From the NCBI GenBank assembly GCA_024688885.1, contig JAILDV010000067.1:1-64000 (forward strand): a stretch of 64,000 nucleotides of DNA, in the 5' to 3' direction. Below, one piece after another: positions 61,804 to 64,000 of the stretch (the stretch's first letter is position 1; each line of letters begins with the position of its first letter). Made by a program: the position numbers and the translations under genes. Origin of the DNA: Bacteroidaceae bacterium. GTDB taxonomy: Bacteria > Bacteroidota > Bacteroidia > Bacteroidales > Bacteroidaceae. Under the pieces are notes generated by a model. That model was not told the DNA's origin, ran no database searches, and saw only the letters and a list, made by a program, of their open reading frames with translations.

Positions 61804-63798
61804 ATGAAGAAAAAAAGAATGTTGTTGGCATGGCTGATGGCTGGTGCGGCTTTGTGTGTGCATGCACAACAGACAGCTGTGAAAGCAGTGGCAGATGGTC
61901 ACTACTATGGTGCAAGACAACAGTTTGAGCGTTTCTTGGGTGAGACGAAAGAGGATGCGAAGGGCAGAGAGGAAGCTCAGGCGCTCTCATTGGTATGCGA
62001 TTATGTGTTGGGCAACCCTGGCACAGCTGACCAGATGGGAGAGTGGGTGAAGAAACATCCGCTGTCACAGTATGCTGAGGTCTTGTCGGTGTTCAGACGT
62101 AACTTGCTGGTGAAGGAACTTCGTGTGGATGAGGCGTTGGAAGCATTCTTTGCAGATGAGGCGAAGGGGTATTCCATCGACACGCCACTTCCTTATCCCT
62201 TGACAGGACTGAGTGATGAGGCATACGCCTACCAGAATGCGATTTACCGTCTGGCAGGTGAGAAACTATATGACGAGGGACAGTTTGAACGTGCTTTGGG
62301 CTATCTGGAAGCAGGTGAGAAGACACGCACTTCGCAGTATAAGCAAGGCATGTGCTATTACAATTTGGGCAAATTCGAATCAGCATACAACACGTTGGCG
62401 GAGTCGGCAAGTATTGATCAGGATGAGATGGCGCAGAATGCTTGGTTGCATGCAGGTATAGCTGCTTTGCAATTGAGTCAGAAAGACAAGGCGCAGCAGG
62501 CCTTCCTGAATGCCTCGAAGATGTCATCCAATGCACAATTCCGTGAACAGGCACTTTATAACTATGCTTTGACGTTGCATGAGCAGAATGCCCCCACCAC
62601 GGTGACTGTGATGGAACAGTTCCTGAATGACTTCCCGACTTCGCAGTATGCCACTCCTGTGTCGCAATGCCTGACGGAGGTCTATATGAAGAAGGGCAAT
62701 TATTCGAAAGCACTCAATGCCATCAACAGGGTGCAGGCACCTGATGCCACCACGCAGGCTGACAAACAGAAGGTGCTGTATAACTTGGCATTCCGTGAAT
62801 TGAGCCAGAACAAGGTGCAGGACGCCCTCACTTATGCCACTCAAGCCGTTGCATTAGGCAAGCAGGATGCGGAAGCATATGCAGAATCTTACTACGTGAA
62901 GGGTGATTGCAATTATAGGTTGGGCAACTATGCACAGGCTGCCAGCGACTTGAACACTGCCATCAATTTAGGTCAGCAGACACCAAGCGGAAAACTGAAA
63001 AATAGTGGTTATGCCTTGTATAGTCTTGGTTATGCACACTTCAAACAACAGCAGTACAATGCCGCCATCACGGAGTTCAGGAAAATCACCGAACTGACCA
63101 CGGCAACTAATCAAGTGAAAGCGGATGCGTTCAACCGTATAGGTGACTGCTACCTGAACATGCGCAACTATGATGAGGCAGATGCCAATTATGTGCGCGC
63201 CAAGGCAACTGACCATACAATGGGTGACTATTCCATGTTGCAACAGGCATATATCGAGGGTTTGCGTGGCAACTATGACAAGAAGGTGGATATCATCAAC
63301 CAGATGAACGCAGAATATCCGTCCTCTTCACAGGCAGCCAAGGCCTTGTATGAACAGGGACGTGCCTATGTGCTTTCAGGCAAGGAGGATGAGGCTGCAG
63401 CCGTGTTCTCTTCCATCGCAGTCCGCTATCCGGGCAGTGAGTACACGAAGAAGGCAAGAGAGGAATTGGCAAACATGGCTGCCAACATCGCCATTCAGGA
63501 CTCTATTGCGGCAGCACAGGATTCCATTGCCACAGAAGCAGCCAAGGCACCTGTGGTTGCAGCACAGAAATTGTACAACGCTGGGCAGTATCAGCAGGCA
63601 GAGCAGCAGTTGAACAAGGCGATAGACGAGGGTATTGGCAAGCCTTATTGGCTGGCACGTGCTTTCATCTTGTTGAGCGACATCTACAAGGCAGAAGGTC
63701 GTGAAGTGGAAGCGAAGCAGACCATAGAGTCGCTGAAAGCGAACTACAAGGAAGAAGATGACATACAGACGATGATACGGGAGAGGATGAAAGAATGA
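61804..63798 (+). CDS. exported tetratricopeptide repeat protein
   Basis: A 664-residue protein with a signal peptide cut near residue 22 (CVHA|QQT). The rest is almost all TPR-like helix pairs (YDEGQFERALGYLEAGE, YNLGKFESAYNTLAE, YRLGNYAQAASDLNTAI, YNAGQYQQAEQQLNKAI). Alternating repeats from about 40 to 650, with an Ala-rich helix (IAAAQDSIATEAAKA) near 565-590. A periplasmic scaffold of unknown partner. The next gene starts 20 bp later and encodes another exported protein, as is usual for this pair in Bacteroidetes. The role is not known. Confidence 0.87.
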   Translation: MKKKRMLLAWLMAGAALCVHAQQTAVKAVADGHYYGARQQFERFLGETKEDAKGREEAQALSLVCDYVLGNPGTADQMGEWVKKHPLSQYAEVLSVFRRNLLVKELRVDEALEAFFADEAKGYSIDTPLPYPLTGLSDEAYAYQNAIYRLAGEKLYDEGQFERALGYLEAGEKTRTSQYKQGMCYYNLGKFESAYNTLAESASIDQDEMAQNAWLHAGIAALQLSQKDKAQQAFLNASKMSSNAQFREQALYNYALTLHEQNAPTTVTVMEQFLNDFPTSQYATPVSQCLTEVYMKKGNYSKALNAINRVQAPDATTQADKQKVLYNLAFRELSQNKVQDALTYATQAVALGKQDAEAYAESYYVKGDCNYRLGNYAQAASDLNTAINLGQQTPSGKLKNSGYALYSLGYAHFKQQQYNAAITEFRKITELTTATNQVKADAFNRIGDCYLNMRNYDEADANYVRAKATDHTMGDYSMLQQAYIEGLRGNYDKKVDIINQMNAEYPSSSQAAKALYEQGRAYVLSGKEDEAAAVFSSIAVRYPGSEYTKKAREELANMAANIAIQDSIAAAQDSIATEAAKAPVVAAQKLYNAGQYQQAEQQLNKAIDEGIGKPYWLARAFILLSDIYKAEGREVEAKQTIESLKANYKEEDDIQTMIRERMKE

Positions 63799-63818
63799 AT
63801 AATGAAAGAATAAAAGCA

Positions 63819-64000
63819 ATGAAAGATATGAAACTGAGAATTTTCACTTTTCAAGTACACTTGAAGAAAGCGTTTCTTACTTCTTGTTCACTTCTCATTT
63901 GCCTTGCAGCAATGGCGCAGTTGGACAACACCGTGGAAGTGACCAACGAGGCAAAGCCTGTGGTGACAGACGTGAAGAAGATGCCTGTCAAGACCAAGCC
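63819..64000 (+). CDS. exported protein, N-terminal part only
   Basis: The frame from ATG 63819 (or 63828) runs to the window end without a stop. It gives a signal peptide ending LLICLAAMAQ, then LDNTVEVTNEAKPVVTDVKK. The mature start resembles the N-termini of Bacteroidetes outer-membrane proteins encoded next to a TPR protein. Only about 60 residues are visible, so no family can be given. It follows the TPR gene after 20 bp and is likely cotranscribed. The codons of the signal region contain TTCAC/TCATTT words like those in the heptamer arrays. Confidence 0.7.
   Translation, partial: MKDMKLRIFTFQVHLKKAFLTSCSLLICLAAMAQLDNTVEVTNEAKPVVTDVKKMPVKTK

Overview
The window reads as chromosomal DNA of a Bacteroidales bacterium, most likely Prevotella-like. 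The signs are promoter -7 boxes of the form TAnnTTTG, A-rich start regions with little Shine-Dalgarno signal, Mfa/FimA-type (type V) pilin lipoproteins, a type IX secretion C-terminal sorting domain, an S46 dipeptidyl-peptidase, and the gene order DUF4271 / uroporphyrinogen-III synthase / rnpA / yidD / tatD. No rRNA, tRNA or CRISPR array was found.

Layout. 1-0.7 kb: 3' end of an IS4-type insertion sequence. 0.7-13.4 kb: plus-strand housekeeping genes (THUMP-like methyltransferase, U32 tRNA-hydroxylation-type protein, ruvB, topA, aroK, speA, a polysaccharide flippase, an S46 peptidase). 13.4-14.6 kb: a gene-poor gap with a small antisense lipoprotein gene that has its own promoter, and a six-copy tandem repeat of exact 23-bp period. 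14.6-43.1 kb: one long surface-structure locus with a DUF3575/OmpA-like protein, two Mfa1-like pilins, an Mfa2-like anchor, two further fimbrillin-like lipoproteins, and two giant secreted proteins (3878 and 2396 residues) rich in [V/I][Y/F]GGG repeats. Only the first giant ends in a T9SS sorting domain. A DUF5106/thioredoxin-like protein closes the locus. 43.4-52 kb: metK with a structured leader, the DUF4271-to-tatD cluster, an RNA methyltransferase and cysE on the minus strand, and purD. 52-54.5 kb: an AT-richer accessory patch with a MntA/HepT toxin-antitoxin pair, a palindromic element and an unknown secreted protein. 54.6-60.6 kb: minus-strand dacB, an M16 protease and nadB. 60.7-64 kb: a solitary DNA methyltransferase, a TPR protein and the start of another exported protein.

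The main biological system is the 28-kb fimbrial locus. By analogy with Porphyromonas mfa1-5, the pilins would form a fimbrial shaft, the Mfa2-like protein would anchor it, and the T9SS-exported giant would take the place of Mfa5 as a very long accessory or tip adhesin. The giants are beta-solenoid-like repeat proteins that I cannot assign to a named family.

Two kinds of DNA structure recur. First, palindromic elements of 120 bp with near-perfect 30-bp terminal inverted repeats are inserted twice in frame into the methyltransferase gene, where they are translated; shorter relatives seem to lie in the U32 and tatD genes. Second, many intergenic gaps hold tandem 7-nt repeats, often as opposing arms around a hairpin core. 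One such heptamer run encodes the hydrophobic core of a signal peptide.
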